Positions 11,033-22,430 of a DNA stretch of 64,000 bases are shown one piece after another. The DNA is from Molanna angustata (Eukaryota > Arthropoda > Insecta > Trichoptera > Molannidae): NCBI GenBank assembly GCA_963576475.1, contig OY754979.1, positions 27,044,034 through 27,108,033 of the forward strand. Reading direction: 5' to 3'. The notes beneath the pieces are model-generated. The model saw only the letters and a program-made list of their open reading frames with translations. It did not search any database and was not told the DNA's origin. The first letter of the stretch is position 1. Every line of letters starts with the position of its first letter. Made by a program: the position numbers and the translations under genes.

Positions 11033-11118
11033 CATACATACATACTATCACACCATGTCACACGTGGGGTAGGCAGAGAGAACCGAACGCCACATTTTTC
11101 TATATTGGCACACAATCG
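11033..11118 (-). mobile_element. RTE-A terminal fragment
   Basis: Only the last about 80 bp remain: CATACTATCACACCATG, GGGGTAGGCAGAGAGAACC and GAACGCCACATTTTTC, equivalent to the final codons and TATG tail of RTE-A. Confidence 0.75.
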
Positions 11119-12180
11119 CGTTTTAAAATATTTAATATATTTTTGTAACTAATAAATTAATCAACAAGTGTAATCAATAATTTAATTTTCCTAAAATAAA
11201 TCGTCTTGAATAAGTGTATTTGTTTTTCATTTATTTTGTCTTGTAAGATGGCTACTTTAACCTTAAATAAATTTTAAAAAATCAAACCACTTCAGGACAA
11301 TTCATTTTTATATCATTTTTCACCGATTTTCGACTCTATCAAAAATAATGTCTAACCAAAGTTTGACGTTATCTGGCGTCACGTTGTGTATGCGCGACGC
11401 AACACCACCTCCCCCTCATTCCACACCCCTCCGCCGCCTGTTCGCATACATAGATTATTAAAGATATGCAACCGTGTTATACCCAAACACTGTTTTGCTT
11501 CAGTTGAAGCGTCGCGACGGCCGGAGACGACGCCTCTACGCGCCATTCGGACCAAAAATAACCGTTACATATCGTATACACATAAATTAATTTAAATTTA
11601 ATAATATAAAAAATATATACATTATATTTAAAAAAAAATGATTGAGTGAAGTTTTTAAAATATTGTGTTCGTTATTTAAAACTGTGTTTCTATGGTTTTT
11701 ACGTATGTTTTTACTGTTCAAATTTCATATAATTTAATATTTTATTATTTTTACTAAGTTATTGGGTTCAATTCGGAAGAGGAATTAAATTATTAATCAA
11801 CATTAAAGTCATAAAAAACAAAAATGTGTTCATCAGAACATCAGATTTTTATAATTGTGATGTTTCTAGTGATGTTTTTTGTCATTTTAATTTCCTTTAT
11901 TTTATTCAATCTTCAGAATAGCAAAAAAAAATACATAAAATGAATAATTTTTTATTCCATTAAAATTTTAGTGTGTTCACAGAATTGAACCCATTACTGT
12001 ATTAAAAAATAAAAATATATTAAAACATAATTGTTAATTTTTTGTTGGAAGAAATTTTGCCATTTGGTAATTGACTCGCCAATCAAGCGTCTTGTAAGGA
12101 ATTGTTAAAATTAATTAAATATAAATACCTACTTTAAGCTTTTGTCTTATTTGAATAGAAATTCGTTTTTTAAAAATTAA
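11119..12180. other. Intergenic with a CpG-rich patch
   Basis: Mostly AT-rich. The segment 11370-11560 is clearly richer in GC and CpG (for example GCGTCGCGACGGCCGGAGAC). It could be a small island near a host promoter or part of an unrecognised element, but no splice-linked coding frame is evident. Confidence 0.4.
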
Positions 12181-12248
12181 AAAAAGTATTTCTAGACTTC
12201 TTTAATGCCTTGTAGTTTCAGCATTAAAGAGGTCTAGAAATACTTTTT
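12181..12248. repeat. 28-bp-arm hairpin
   Basis: Arms 12181-12208 and 12221-12248 are reverse complements with one mismatch, around a 12-nt loop. The size resembles a short pre-miRNA-like stem, but a MITE relic is equally likely. Confidence 0.7.
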
Positions 12249-12261
12249 CTACTCTCTAATA

Positions 12262-12760
<499 letters not shown>

Positions 12761-12868
12761 GTTACTAGAAAGGTTTTCACGGGTATTTGAAAATATGAAA
12801 TTATTATTATCTTTGGGGTTATCCCGCGTCAAAATCAGATCCTTGGAAGGATCTTTCGTCAACCGACG

Positions 12869-12898
12869 TTTCGCCTGGATCACACCAGGCATCTTCAG
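12869..12898 (-). ncRNA. Hammerhead-ribozyme-like core
   Basis: On the minus strand CTGAAGA (12892-12898) fits the CUGANGA core. It is followed by a perfect 6-bp stem GCCTGG/CCAGGC with a 6-nt loop, then GAAA (12869-12872) and CGTC, which can pair with GACG eight bases on. These are the invariant elements of a hammerhead, but I could not define stem I or a cleavage-site UH, so activity is uncertain. Such motifs are known in Penelope-like elements and other retroelement tails. That origin is inferred. Confidence 0.45.
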
Positions 12899-13079
12899 GG
12901 CCTTGTTGATAGATTCTCGCTTCGTGTGTCAGTGCAAGCACGTCCGTCCGTATTTAATTTTCAAAAAATTAAATAAATGTAAAATAACGGCCACGGCGGC
13001 GGTCGTCATTTATCATTATTTTTCATTTATTTAATTTTCAAAAAATTTAATAAATGAAAATTACCGAAATCGAAAAACG

Positions 13080-13158
13080 AAATCGGCCGAGGCAGGATTC
13101 GAACCCGCGTTTATTGGATTAATAATCTTACGCTCTAACCGCTCTGCCAACGACCTAT
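13080..13158 (-). mobile_element. tRNA-derived SINE head, minus strand
   Basis: Reverse-complemented, it reads GGTCGTTGGCAGAGCGGTTA, an A-box-like head, and GGGTTCGAATCCTGCC, a B box, then GGCCGATTTCG as in SINE B. The 3' body is absent. Confidence 0.65.
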
Positions 13159-14940
13159 GTACATATTTTTTTCAAATATTGTTTTGATAACTTTTTTCGA
13201 TGCTCAATATGTTAAGCTTATTTCCTTGTTAGAAAGTTTACGACGTCGTTCATGCCTATTATCGGTAAATTTTCTAGACCTTTTATTCACTGGCGTATAA
13301 ATTATTTAGCTATTATTAGCTCGGCTTGGGCACAGCTAGCTCTCAACTTGTGAGGGAGTGTATTACTTATAATGTATGTAACTATTACACATACAATAAA
13401 CTTATCGTATACCTAATAGCACAGGTTGTATTAGGTTCATCTCCAACGTATCAGATCTGATTGTAAGTCTATAGGGTTGCCACAAGTCTCCGTATCGTAC
13501 CACACGAAGGACACAACACACTAACTCATTTTTGACGCATTGCATTTTGATATTAAATTCCATTTTTTTTCTTCTGAATGGTATTTTGAAACTATTCAAA
13601 ATCCTTCCGCTGTCATCCCCCGCTTCTAAAACTTTAGCTCCGCCCATCAACTTTCCGATCCAGTTTCTAGCACACGTTTCATATGCACAAAGTATTAATT
13701 TTAGTATAAGTCTGTCGGGACGAAGGAGCGGTTCTGCTCCCCCTCAGTTATCCCCTCTGTTAAATTAAATCTTTCAAATTTGAAAGATTCACTTTAAACG
13801 TTTTGCCAAAAAAAGTCACAAACCGATATTTATGCTCGGACCAATCGCTATCTGAATTTGTATGGACGCTAAATTGGCTTTTAACAAATTCATTTGTAAA
13901 AAAAAAAACAAATATTTTTGGTACCTAGTCATATGCTCTGAAGAAAAAGATGACCAGCAATCTATGGTATTATATATTATGTTCTTCAAATGATAATGAA
14001 CGCAATCTTTGGATAAGTTTTGGATTGAAACGCTGATTTGGATTGAAATTAGATTTTGGATTGAAACGCTGCGTTTTGGACATCAACATCAACTTCTTGA
14101 ATCGTGGTTGAATCACGGTTCAAAGTCTTATTACACGTTCAAATGAAACCCTATTTATAAAAAAAATATTTGAACCCTAGTTCAGTTGATCTCGATTTTG
14201 AGCTCTATTTCATACGACAGCATCGAATACAGTTTTGTTAAGTAGGTTGTCATGGCACGGACCACGTGCGCGCCACGTGATAGTTTTGTCAATCTCTGAC
14301 TATTGCACTTTTTGACATGCGATATTTTTGTTCGAATTCAACGTCAATGAATTCTAATTTATATGTTTTTCTCGGTCATAGGTACTTTAAAATTGTGAAA
14401 TGTCAACATGAACCAGTGAACTACCCCCGTCGCTGGTTAAATTTGACATTTGTTATGAATCACGGTTCAACTCTTGATCCATGTTTATAAATATGAAAAG
14501 GGATCAAATTGTAGTTCAACCATAGTTCAATGTTTGAGCCATGTTTATAAATAACACTGTAATAATTAAAATGTCCCGTTTTGTTTCCTAAATGTTATGG
14601 CAACCCTATCTGTCTACAATGCTGTCGGGACGGATGCACCATCGATGCAATTCGTGGAGGTGGATGTGCAGCGGTGTCAAAACTAAAGGGCGTGGCGACC
14701 CACTCCGTCTCTTGTTCGCTGCAATTGCCCAAAGACAATGGCACTATAGGAGGACGGCGTCTACCTACGCGTAAAACTCTATGGGTGCACCAAAAAGGCC
14801 TAGTTTTGTAATTGTTCATTAATGTATTATTGTGCACAGATACTCGGTTTATTGTCAATCGCCAGTTTCTTCCGACCGACCAGAGTTAAAATGAAATTAG
14901 CATGTAAATGACATGAGCATAAAAAATAGTATAACTAAAT
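13159..14940. other. Intergenic with unassigned repeats
   Basis: No gene was recognised. Between 14090 and 14570 short motifs recur in both orientations (TGAATCACGGTTCAA, CCATGTTTATAAAT, TAGTTCAAC), suggesting an eroded palindromic MITE without defined ends. A GC-richer part at 14600-14800 holds overlapping frames on both strands with no recognised domain. Confidence 0.45.
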
Positions 14941-15330
14941 TGTTTGGTTACCAAACTTTTAACCAAACTTTTTTTCATTAGTAGCTATAGTAGCATGTAC
15001 GGTTTGGTCGTGTGCACAAAACAGTTGGTAAAAAGTAACCAAATGTTTTTTAGCCACTATATAAATTTTGACACTACATTCCGAAGAAAAAAATATACGG
15101 GTTTCTCATTTTTAACAACAGTAATATTAACTTAAGTAACTAGTTGTTTTGTTTTGTCCGATATTTCAACCAAATTTTCTTCATTGCTAACTAAAGTTTA
15201 GCTATTATACCTAACTGTACGGTTTGGTTGTGTGCTCAAAACATTTGGTTAAAAGTAACCAAATGTTTAGTTGCTACTATAGTTTGGTTACTATTAACAT
15301 GAAATTTTGTTACTACATGTTTAAAAAAAA
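14941..15330 (+). repeat. Two-copy repeat rich in TTTGGTTA/TAACCAAA
   Basis: A block beginning GTACGGTTTGGT and passing GTGTGC-CAAAACA-TTGGT to AGTAACCAAATG occurs at about 14999 and again at about 15219. Many inverted TTTGGTTA/TAACCAAA motifs surround it. The density of short inverted motifs resembles subterminal transposase-binding regions, but no ends were found. Confidence 0.55.
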
Positions 15331-15420
15331 TGTGTATTAAAAAGTATTCGGGTTTCAATTTTTTTCAAAAATAGCATCTATCTAATATTAATTTTTATTT
15401 TTTTAAATAAAAAATGAATG

Positions 15421-15575
15421 AGTCGATGGCGGAGCGGTTAGCGCGCTTGGTTAGTAATCCAGTGGTCGCGAGTTCGAATCCAGCCTCGACTGATCTCGTT
15501 CACCTATAGCACAAGCAATTATTCTTAATTTAGGGAATGTAAGAAAATGTATATGTACCTACTTGTTTAACAAAA
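15421..15575 (+). mobile_element. SINE B, copy 3
   Basis: A good copy: GATGGCGGAGCGGTTAGCGC (A box region), AGTGGTCGCGAGTTCGAATCC (B box), the TTCACCTATAGCACAAGC body and the GTAAGAAAATGTATATGTAC tail. Confidence 0.8.
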
Positions 15576-15674
15576 AATTTTGTTTATAAAAAATGATAAG
15601 CTATTATTTTCTTTTAGTTTTTTTTATTATGAGAAACATTACAATTCTAGTGTCAAAAAAATATTGAACAAAGT

Positions 15675-16215
15675 GGGTTGTGGTCAATCCTCACTAGTCA
15701 CTCCATAAAGTATTCAAATTATGTTTGGAAAATTTTCAGCATTTTCACGAAATAAGTTTGTTCAAATATTTTTTTTATTTAAATATTTAATTATGAAAAT
15801 TTGATAATTCTTCAATGCCATTTTATGAAAGTGTGTATTTTTACCAATTTGAAGATAAAATTTTCATGTTTTAAGTTTCCTGAACTTGGGGTCACTTTTA
15901 AAATATTTGACGTTTAAAAAATCGAGAAGCACTGTTCAAAAATCCTTCAAAATCTAATGGGGTCTAAGTGAGTATTAGATATACATTTTTGCAAAATTTG
16001 AAAAGAATCTAATGAGTACTTAAGTCTATAATTGATAAAGTTAAATAAGCACGCAGTACATAGCACATAGCACGCACACATTGTGATGAAAATTTGAGAA
16101 AACAATCTCAGCATGATATTATTTGATAATCTGCAATTAAAAAAATGGCCTTAAAAATTGCGAAATCATAACTCCCCACTTTATCCCCTTGGGTTAGTGA
16201 GGAGTAAATAACTTT
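15675..16215 (+). repeat. Dispersed repeat E, copy 1
   Basis: About 540 bp, shared in order with 26265-27025 and 57465-57985. Landmarks are GGGTTGTGG, CTTCAATGCCATTTTATGAA, CTTGGGGTCACTTTT, AATCTAATGGGGTC, GCATGATA and the closing CTCCCCACTTTATCCCCTTG, GGTTAGTGAGGAGTAA. No open frame spans it, so it is probably a nonautonomous element of unknown class. Confidence 0.8.
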
Positions 16216-16346
16216 AAGTTTGTTTAAAAAAAATTGTCTTACGTTATCAATGTTGACATCGATTATAGTCGTGACATATTTACAAAATAAGGATAAGGAT
16301 ACAAAATATATTTATTAAACACCTAAATTGAAAAGCATTTCTTGAT

Positions 16347-16655
16347 TTCACATCGTATCGTGAGGCAAGGATTTACCATGGCATTGATTCACTCGAAAAC
16401 AGACGTACTCTATCTGATAAGATGCTTCTCCACAATATTATTAATAATAAAATTGATTCTCCTGCTCTCTTAAACTATATATCTTTCAATATCCCTACCC
16501 GTAGAACTAGACACACTCCTCTTTTCCGTCTTACCACTCAACACACCAACTATGCTCAACATGCAACAATGTACAGAATCTGTAATACATATAATAGGCA
16601 TTTCCAAGAGATTGACATATTCTTACTTAGCGCCCCCACATTTAAAAAATATATC
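16347..16655 (+). pseudogene. Jockey/CR1-like LINE, C-terminal coding end
   Basis: An uninterrupted frame of about 100 codons reads REARIYHGIDSLENRRTLSD, LLHNIINNKIDSPALL, IPTRRTRHTPLF, HTNYAQHATMYRICNTYN and FLLSAPTFKKYI. This is the typical region after the RT domain of Jockey-type LINEs. SINE A interrupts it at 16657, and the LINE 3' UTR resumes at 16897. RT and endonuclease domains are missing (5' truncation). A diverged relative lies at 56250-56640. Confidence 0.8.
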
Positions 16656-16656
16656 G

Positions 16657-16896
16657 TGTCGGCCTTCGTGGCTCAGTTGGTTGGATATCTGACTGCTGAT
16701 CCAAGGGTCCCGGGTTCGATTCCCGGTGGAGACACAATTTTTAAAATTGTGTTTTCAGTCTGGATCTGTGAGACGATAAATATCGTAAGTCTCCAGAATG
16801 TGGCAACTTGTTATTGGGTGCGTGTTAAATAATTATTTGACATAGTACCTGTTAGTTGCCCGAGAAGCTACATAAATAAATAAATAAATAAATAAA
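16657..16896 (+). mobile_element. SINE A, full-length reference copy
   Basis: The tRNA-like head CGGCCTTCGTGGCTCAGTTG is followed by the B box GGGTTCGATTCCCGG and a body with CAGTCTGGATCTGTGAGACG, GGCAACTTGTTATTGGGTGC and TAGTTGCCCGAGAAGC, ending in (AAAT)n. It is inserted at the end of a LINE reading frame whose own 3' tail is also (AAAT)n. Confidence 0.9.
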
Positions 16897-17151
16897 TATC
16901 AAACTTAAAATTTCATCGTCATAATCAAATTTAACACTTAATTATACTGACACATTTATATATGCAATTTCACACATCATTCACACAATATCTCACCATA
17001 ATAATGTAACCATTCCTAATATCTTAATATACTACAATAACTTCAGCGACAACCTGTAATTGGCTTTATTCTTAATCAAATTATCTTTATGTTTTATAAT
17101 TTATTATATGCTGCATGTTGTCTTTTTAAATAAATAAATAAATAAATAAAT
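16897..17151 (+). mobile_element. LINE 3' UTR with (AAAT)n tail
   Basis: It continues the LINE at 16347-16655 beyond the SINE and closes with GCATGTTGTCTTTTTAAA, then an (AAAT)n run at 17127-17151. Confidence 0.65.
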
Positions 17152-17399
17152 ATTTGCGCTGAAAAAATGTTTATTAAAAATACGTTTAATTAGTTTTGGC
17201 AAGAGATATACCTAATCTACATTAAATTACTACGCCATTTGACCGGAATTCGCATTTAACTATCGCGAATTTGTCGCACTATCGCTCAACGCGTCAATTT
17301 TTTATTTGACATAATTACTCACGGAATATTTTCTATATCACAAATTGTTAAATTTAATTATGTTCAACGCGATACACTTTCTGCTTACTCTCAAATATT

Positions 17400-17470
17400 A
17401 TGTGACCCAGGTTCGAATCCTGTCCCAACTGATTTCATTCACCAATAATACAATTTATTTTATAGGATTT
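17400..17470 (+). mobile_element. SINE B fragment
   Basis: Only the B box CAGGTTCGAATCCTG and the adjoining GATTTCATTCACC body remain. Confidence 0.6.
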
Positions 17471-17494
17471 ATATGCACTTGTTCCAAATAGACT

Positions 17495-17700
17495 AAATGA
17501 CTGAAAACATGATATATTAAAACCGCCATATGCACTATGACGTTACGTGTTATTTAGGGTAACTATCGCGTACTCATAAAAAGAGTTTATAGCATGATCC
17601 AAATGATCGGAAATCCAAAATTTATCTTTTTTTTTTTCATTTACGGAACAAATCTGACCTGAAATGAAAAAACTATCACGAAAATTCAGTTTGATTTTAT
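17495..17700 (+). repeat. Dispersed repeat H, copy 1
   Basis: Shared with 37841-38010: GACTGAAAACATGATAT, TTAAAACCGCC, AAAAGAGTTTATA and CAAATGATC. It has no coding capacity. Confidence 0.7.
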
Positions 17701-17740
17701 GCCCTCTTAAAGAATTTTTTTTTCTCTACGATATACCTAT

Positions 17741-18240
17741 AGTTAGAAGCCAAAGTTGCCTTTCATGACGGTATCATAGTGCCAACCTTGACGTATGCAA
17801 GTGAAACCTGGACATGACAGAAGTCGTACGAAAGCAGAATAAATGCAGTTGAAATGAGTTCGCTAAGAAGAATTTGTAATAGAACGATGTATGACACGGT
17901 AAGAAATGAGGACACAAGGAAAGAACGTAAGATGAAGAAAGATGTCATTAATAGAATGAAAGTGAACACTGAACACATTGAGATGGTCACATGGGGAGAA
18001 TAAATGAAGAACGCTTGACGAAGAAAATATACAGTGCGGACAGGAATGGAATGAGAGGTCGGGGACGCCCGAGATAGGGATGTCACGACCATGTGAACGA
18101 TATTCCGAAAGACGGAAACGTTAGAAGCGTGAACAACAGACAAATATGAATGTGGACGTGGCAAGAGATGCGATCCAGGATAGAAAAATGTAGCGTTCAG
18201 GTCTCTCTGCCTACCCCGCGAGGGTCATGGCGTGATGGTA
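17741..18240 (+). pseudogene. RTE-A retrotransposon, longest 3' copy
   Basis: It starts in the post-RT region, KAKVAFHDGIIVPTLTYASE, TW, then RINAVEMSSLRRICN, DVINRMKVN, and via frameshifts reaches the RGR region and VARDAIQDRKM, SAYPARVMA with the natural stop TGA at 18233-18235, followed by TGGTATGTATA. Compared with 31228-31560 it has several frameshifts and an in-frame stop after ETW, so it is inactive. Confidence 0.8.
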
Positions 18241-18345
18241 TGTATATACCTAGATATAGAGTAATTTGAAAATGTATGTTAAAATGTTATTTTAAATATT
18301 TTTTAGCTAAGTTCTAGCAATATTTAATATTTTTAGCTGTGCTAA

Positions 18346-18566
18346 ATTAAAACCAAATCTATGAGATAAACACTAGAGCAAGATCAAGAAATAACATATG
18401 TAGCTATCCCTCGCCTCAATACATTGCGGCACAGAACCATTTTGTATACATGGGCATAAAATGTTTCAATGACCTTCCAGATGAATTAAGGAAAACTAGG
18501 GACTACACATTATTTAAGAAATCAGTAATAAAATATATAAAAAATTATAACCACATCCAAGGATAA
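18346..18566 (+). pseudogene. LINE C-terminal coding end
   Basis: An open frame of about 72 codons reads YEINTRARSRNNICSYPSP, HFVYMGIKCFNDLPDELR and TLFKKSVIKYIKNY, then stop. FNDLPDELR followed by LFKKSV is the conserved end of Jockey/CR1-like LINE polyproteins (usually LWNxLPxEIR ... FKKxLK). It is 5'-truncated with no RT domain. Confidence 0.75.
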
Positions 18567-19400
18567 ATGCGCGATGTTTGAATTTATATGCGTCTAAACG
18601 TGTCTAAACGTATATTTTTTTTGTTGCAACCATCGCAAGCCCGATAACTACTATTATAGGAATAATAATGTATCTCAGCCCCCTTGGGAACAGACAGTTG
18701 CTCACATCAATATTGCAGTTGACACAAGGGATGGAGTATTTTAGAAACTGTTTATTTATTATTTTCCGCTCCTTGATGTTTTTATGTTTACGTCGCTGCG
18801 TTTCGAATCGTTAGCACGGCCCGTCTTCGTGGCTTGAAATGAGGCGAAAACGGACGACATGACGTTGTCTATGTGTACAACGTGCTGTCAAAATAGATAT
18901 AGTATGGTACCTTCTTAGTTAACCAAAAAGCACGGATCAGTAAATATACCTACCTTTTTATATAATATTTAATTTTTAACATAAGTACAAAAATGATAAT
19001 TAAAGATCTCACTAACCATATTTGGTTTTGAGTGAATTTCTATGTAACATAAAAAATGTCAATGATTATAACACATAATTAAGTCTTGTTTATATGAAAA
19101 TAATGGTATACGGTAGTTTCTGACAGCAGCAAATTTTAAAAAAAAGTTTAATTTTTTAATTTACTCGAAATCAGTCCGAGAACAGATTGCTGTTTTTGAT
19201 AAAATATGATTATGCGTGTGCGTACATAAAAATTGACATTCAAAATTAAACTTTTGTTGTATGTTTGGCTGGTATTACGAAAGATAACATATGTAGAAAA
19301 AGTTAAGCAACCCTGTTCCTTTCCATACCCTTTATATTTTGTTTTATTTTATACTAGCTTTTATGTCCCGCCGTTGGCCAAGAATGTAAAATTGTGAAGG
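18567..19400. other. Intergenic, no gene seen
   Basis: AT-rich. A short GC-richer patch at 18780-18850 contains CCCGTCTTCGTGGCTTG, faintly like a SINE A head. Confidence 0.45.
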
Positions 19401-20170
19401 AAAAAGCAATCGTTTTTATAATATTGTCACCCAATTATTTTGCAAAATCGGACTATGAAAAGTGGTTTGAAATATGATTGAATTTGATTGTAAAATGTTC
19501 AAGTGATGGCCACAACCCATTATTTTTTATATATTGCTATAAAGTGTGAATGAAGTATAATATACAATTTCTTCACTATTCGAAATGGTTTTAAATATGG
19601 CTGTTTATCAACATTGTAAAGAGATTGGTTTGGCCACAACCCCCATTTTTAAATATTATCATCGAAAACAAATTGTAATATGTACTTACCTATTGAATAT
19701 GTAGTAATTTTGGATGTTGGGATGTGGTTAAAATTTGATTAAACAAATGTACTGAAAAGATCCAGTGTTGGTCACATCCCATTCGTTTTATATTTTTTCA
19801 TCAAGTGTGCATTATATTTTTGCACAATTAGACTGATGAACTTAAAATTGACACAAAAGTCTACATTAACGAAGAAGAAGAAGACTTAAACTATGGTAAA
19901 TAATTTGAATATAAACGTTGTGAAGAATTCAGTAATGGCCACAGCTCCCTTTCTTTAAATATTGTCAACGAAATCAAATATATTATGTAGGTGTTAAAAA
20001 TTATTTAAAATAGGATGATATAAATGGTTTAAATTTGATTAAACAAAAGTATTGAAAAGATTCTAGTGCAGGTTACATCTTCACATCCCACATCCCATTC
20101 GTTTTTACATATGTATTTTCATCAAGTGTGCATATCGTTAATAATATTTCTGCACAATAGACTATTAGAC
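19401..20170 (+). repeat. Degenerate tandem repeat, about 120-160 bp spacing
   Basis: The motif GGCCACAACCCATT, with a following TATATT-TCATCAA, recurs near 19505, 19625, 19775, 19930 and 20070 with heavy divergence. GGCCACAACCCACTCG is also the reverse complement of the start of repeat E, so this may be an old amplification of that end. Confidence 0.6.
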
Positions 20171-20432
20171 TTAAAACTAACCCAAAAGTCTAAATAAAAA
20201 AGAGAAGAATAAGTATAAGACTATAAGACATAGTTTGTTTAAAAAATCCCAATGGTCTACATAAAATAAGAAAAAATACATAAAATAGAAGAATTAGACT
20301 ATTGGAAATAGATTGTATAAAAACTGAGCAAAAGGTCTTCATAAAAGAAGAAGAAGATTAATCTATAGGAAATAGTTTGTATTAAAACTGTCCTTAAAGG
20401 TCTACATAAAATTAAGAAGAAAAATAATTAGA
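20171..20432 (+). repeat. Degenerate 60-75-bp tandem repeat
   Basis: Three to four units contain TTAGACTAT, GGAAATAGTTTGTAT, AAAACTG and AAAGGTCTACATAAAA. It has no coding role. Confidence 0.65.
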
Positions 20433-20439
20433 CTCCAGG

Positions 20440-20640
20440 AGCCGTCGCTTCAGACCCTTCAGTACCTCCCGTCCCATCAGGCCCTTCAGTACATCCCGTC
20501 CCTTCAATCCCTCATCACGTCCCTTCCAATCAGGCCCTTCAGTACCTCCCGTCCCTTCAGGCCCTTTAATACCTCCCGTCCCTTCAGGCCCTTTAGTGCC
20601 TCCCTTCCCTTCAATTACATCCCGTCCCTTCATTCGGGTA
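20440..20640 (-). repeat. 27-bp minisatellite
   Basis: The unit is CCCTTCAGGCCCTTCAG plus TACCTCCCGT, about seven imperfect copies. On the minus strand it would encode Gly-Pro-Glu-Gly-Thr-Gly-Gly-type repeats that mimic collagen, but there is no gene context. Confidence 0.85.
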
Positions 20641-20925
20641 AGAAAAGTTTAAATCCAGAAACCATCCTGGAAGAACCGCGAAGAGATGTAAGCACCGTCT
20701 TCTTTTCCCAGGATACTCCACCTTTATAGGTAAAATGACCAAATACACGATGAAGAAGAAGAAGAAAAAAGTTTAAATCCAGAAACCGTCCTGGAAGACC
20801 TGCGAAGAGATGGAGGGACAGTCGGACCTTCTTTTCCCAGGATATTCCGCTTTCATTGGTAAAATGACCAAATACACGAAGAAGAAGAAGAATAAGAAAA
20901 AAGTTTAAATCCAGAAACCACCTCG
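20641..20925 (+). repeat. Tandem RTE-like tails with (GAA)n
   Basis: Two and a part units of about 125 bp each start AAAGTTTAAATCCAGAAACC and end AAATACACGAAGAAGAAG. The central unit reads SRNRPGRPAKRWRDSRT on the plus strand, the GRP-RW basic motif at the C-terminus of RTE-type proteins. The array is therefore a tandemly repeated retrotransposon 3' end and not a gene. Confidence 0.7.
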
Positions 20926-20939
20926 GGCACACGCTCGAC

Positions 20940-21739
20940 AATTCGCCAAAGTTTCATTGTAATCGGACATACGGTTTAGGAGCACATCGCTTGCATACAT
21001 TCATACATTCATAAATAAATAAATAAAATAATTTTCCGATAGGAAATCAGTATATTGTTGATTTGTAAGTAAATAATAATAGGTAGGTACCTACCTACAA
21101 CAATGTTCTAAATAAATTCGATTCATAACAAATTTTATTTGAATATCAGAATCTTTCCGTTACCATAGTAACCATTCCAATACGTAAAAAATATCAAATG
21201 GTTTGAGACATTTTTTGAATATGTAGGTACCTACATACATTGGTTTGTTCGATGCCATAAAAATGAAAATTGTCAGAAAAATCAAATATTATTTACAAAT
21301 TATGCAATTTTATTATGCCTATATCTTTACTAATAATAAACACATTTTTACAATATATGTCTTAAAACTTGCTGTAATGTCTTTTGTTTCATTTTATTAT
21401 TTCATAATTACATTTAATTCAAAGGTTTATTATTTTCAAGAACATATTCATTCGGTAGGAAAATGAAATATTGTATGAAAAGATATTAAAATGGCGGCGT
21501 TCATGTACAAAACGCTTACATTAAAAATAAGTTAAACATTATAATTATACAAAATATTCACCATGTTTTTCACTCAAACGCTAAGTTATACTTGAAAATA
21601 TATTTTTTTCGTGTAAATACGTACTTCTAACTTTTAAACTAACAGATATTTGCGTGCAAAATGTACACTTTTTTGACAGATACGACTTGGAAAATTTTGT
21701 ATGAAAAAAATAATTATTGAAATATTTTTAAAATTCAGC
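20940..21739. other. AT-rich intergenic DNA
   Basis: An AAAT run occurs at about 21010. The 73-codon hydrophobic frame at 21245-21466 lacks recognisable features. Confidence 0.5.
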
Positions 21740-21890
21740 ATTTTTATCGCATTATTTTTAGCGTGACACTGCATCAGGTATACAGGTACACGTTCGCACA
21801 TAAATTAGATTTTTAGATGCTCTTGGTTTTTCAGAAGGCGTGAGACAAACACACACACACACACATACACACACACAAACACTAACATTT
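21740..21890 (+). repeat. Dispersed repeat F with (CA)n tail, copy 1
   Basis: TTTTTAGCGTGACACTGC, AGATTTTTAGATGCTCTTGG, TTTTTCAGAAGGCGTGAG and a CA run. A reverse-oriented copy with the matching TG run is at 27106-27290. Confidence 0.75.
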
Positions 21891-22249
21891 TGATTGCTTT
21901 ATTACTTTAGATTAATTTCTTTTATTTTATTTGTTTATTTTTTTATTTATTTGGGTGATGCTCAGGATAGAACGAAGTGGAGGAGCGCCACCATGTAGGA
22001 TAAAAGCTAAGAAGGAGAGAGAGATTTTTTTTATTTTATTCGGAAACATAAAAACTTTTTTATATGAAAAATAATATTGTTATACAATTGAAAAAAAAAA
22101 TTAGCCAATGTTTTATGTTTCACTAAATTATATGAAGATATTTACATTTTTTCAAAGAATAAAATTTAGACGCAATTATATCAAAATAATATTTCGAATT
22201 ATAAAACAAACAACTTAAAACATATAACAGGCAACAATAACATCTCACA

Positions 22250-22350
22250 TAGTTCAGCACCCATTCTGAACGTAGTGCCTTTTATAAGGAAATACACACC
22301 CAATCACCTGTCGCTTGTTCCCCCACGTTGTGGAATATGCCGTGATGGTA
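22250..22350 (-). repeat. Dispersed repeat C, terminal part
   Basis: CACCCATTCTGAACG, CCTTTTATAAGGAAAT, CACACCCAATCACCTGTCGC and GTGGAATATGCCGTGATGG correspond, reverse-complemented, to 38084-38280. Confidence 0.7.
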
Positions 22351-22430
22351 TGAATGATAATATTATAAAACATTTCTCTCCTTTTATTTACCGCACCATA
22401 ATATGTCAAATATTTTTAAGAATTTTAATA

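Noticed and set aside
11370..11560. Promoter or CpG island of a host gene
   Set aside because: CpG enrichment is visible, but no initiator, TATA arrangement or downstream exon could be supported.
14595..14858. Overlapping frames on both strands in a GC-richer patch
   Set aside because: I recognise no domain, and the frames overlap heavily on opposite strands, which a local rise in GC alone can produce.
16657..16740. tRNA gene
   Set aside because: The A and B boxes belong to SINE A. The same head with a SINE body occurs many times, and no acceptor stem closes. The same applies to SINE B, SINE C and the head at 13080.
20412..20633. Collagen-like protein
   Set aside because: The Gly-Pro-Glu pattern is produced by a 27-bp minisatellite without gene context.
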